This document shows positions 5,848 through 6,400 of a stretch of 6,400 nucleotides of DNA, one piece after another. Position 1 is the first letter of the stretch. Each line of letters opens with the position of its first letter. Made by a program: the position numbers and the translations under genes. Origin of the DNA: Nitrospinales bacterium. Its GTDB lineage: Bacteria; Nitrospinota_A; UBA7883; JACRGQ01. Under the pieces are notes generated by a model. It made no database searches. It saw only the letters and a list, made by a program, of their open reading frames with translations, and was not told where the DNA came from. The stretch spans positions 1 through 6,400 of the forward strand of contig JAHFEI010000125.1 in the NCBI GenBank assembly GCA_023248615.1, written 5' to 3'.

Positions 5848-6400
5848 TTACGACTGGACTGGCAGGAAAAACGGCGGTTTGACTAACGCCAGTTTTTCAT
5901 CGTCGTGCCAGTAAACGTCCTTGTGTTTTTTGGTTGTCTGCAGGTTTGAGCGGCGGATGCCAAGCAACCCCGTGGTTACAATCATGGAGCCGTCAGGCGA
6001 CAGTGAAAATTTGGGCCGGTAAAGCGGCTCTGGCGCGGGGCCGCCGATAACCTCCCCCTCCACGTTAAAGACCGAACCGTGACAGGGACACTTGAAAAGG
6101 TGTTCGCTGGGAAACCAGTTGGGCGTGCAACCCAAATGTGTGCAAACGCCCACAAGCCCGTATATCCCCTTTTTGTTGCGCAATATCCAGACGCGCTGGC
6201 TCTTCTTCCAGCGCTCGTCCACAACCACAGCCTCAGCTCCTGTGGGGGAGACATACTCCTCCGGCTTGCCAGCGTTGAATGTAGAACGCGGCTCGTACAA
6301 GACGCCGGGATAAAAAAACTTCGCTGCGGCTGCGCCGACGCCTCCGAAGAGAGCCACCATCGAGCCCCATCCGACGAAATTGAAGAACCGCCTTCGTGAA
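5848..6400 (-). CDS. Rieske [2Fe-2S] subunit, 5'-truncated, with Tat-type signal anchor
   Basis: This is the high-potential iron-sulfur subunit that takes the first electron from quinol and hands it to the c-type cytochrome. Counting the first complete visible codon (6399-6397) as residue 1, 183 residues are seen. They open SRRRFFNFVGWG, a twin-arginine (Tat) motif, followed by a hydrophobic, Ala/Gly-rich helix (about 14-30) that would be the membrane anchor. Cluster box 1, CTHLGC, is at 86-91 and box 2, CPCHGS, at 104-109, giving all four ligands (C86, H88, C104, H107) and both disulfide cysteines (C91, C106). S109 is kept, but the Tyr that normally follows two residues later is F111. GGPAPEPL closes the fold, and about 40 residues follow it, rich in Lys, His and Asp, ending KPPFFLPVQS. 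The ATG at 6360 is an internal Met, because starting there would remove the Tat motif. The true start is just outside the window, and this is the first operon gene visible. Confidence 0.95.
   Translation of the reverse strand, partial: SRRRFFNFVGWGSMVALFGGVGAAAAKFFYPGVLYEPRSTFNAGKPEEYVSPTGAEAVVVDERWKKSQRVWILRNKKGIYGLVGVCTHLGCTPNWFPSEHLFKCPCHGSVFNVEGEVIGGPAPEPLYRPKFSLSPDGSMIVTTGLLGIRRSNLQTTKKHKDVYWHDDEKLALVKPPFFLPVQS

Overview
The window looks like chromosomal DNA of a free-living, respiring Gram-negative bacterium with a periplasm: it encodes five CXXCH haem sites, a Tat-type Rieske signal and a quinol-oxidising cytochrome b. The gene set resembles, from memory, Rieske/cytochrome b complexes of Nitrospirota, Nitrospinota, Desulfobacterota and anammox planctomycetes. 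The phylum cannot be fixed from this sequence. No RNA gene, IS element, CRISPR array, phage gene or long repeat was seen.

Layout. A plus-strand gene truncated at the left edge (2-646) encodes a small lipocalin-like plus fibronectin type III protein. After a 70-nt convergent gap, everything else is on the minus strand and reads as one operon from right to left: Rieske protein (6400-5848, start outside the window), cytochrome b6-like subunit (5834-5037), subunit IV-like C-terminal half of cytochrome b (5016-4210), membrane-anchored pentahaem cytochrome c (4201-2948), an 80-nt gap with a perfect 8-bp inverted repeat, a GltD/NfnB-like FAD/NAD(P) oxidoreductase with extra ferredoxin clusters (2867-1107), and a two-CBS-domain protein (1106-717). 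Gaps inside the operon are 13, 20, 8, 80 and 0 nt.

How the genes may work together. The first four products form a quinol:cytochrome c oxidoreductase of b6f-like architecture: split cytochrome b, b6-type histidine spacing, and a cysteine where b6 attaches haem ci. The usual cytochrome f or c1 is replaced by a pentahaem protein. The Qo motif reads APWY instead of PEWY, and the Rieske cluster-tuning tyrosine is phenylalanine; both suggest a low-potential, probably menaquinol-using enzyme. The fifth gene adds a soluble NAD(P)-linked flavin/iron-sulfur module, and the CBS protein, whose ATG directly follows the oxidoreductase stop codon, could be its adenylate sensor. The most interesting inference is a complex or supercomplex that couples the quinone pool and periplasmic cytochromes to cytoplasmic NAD(P)H, with haem ci as a possible contact point. 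Anammox Rieske/cytochrome b complexes with NAD(P) oxidoreductase partners are, as far as I recall, a precedent, so the broad idea is not wholly new. The particular combination here deserves checking.
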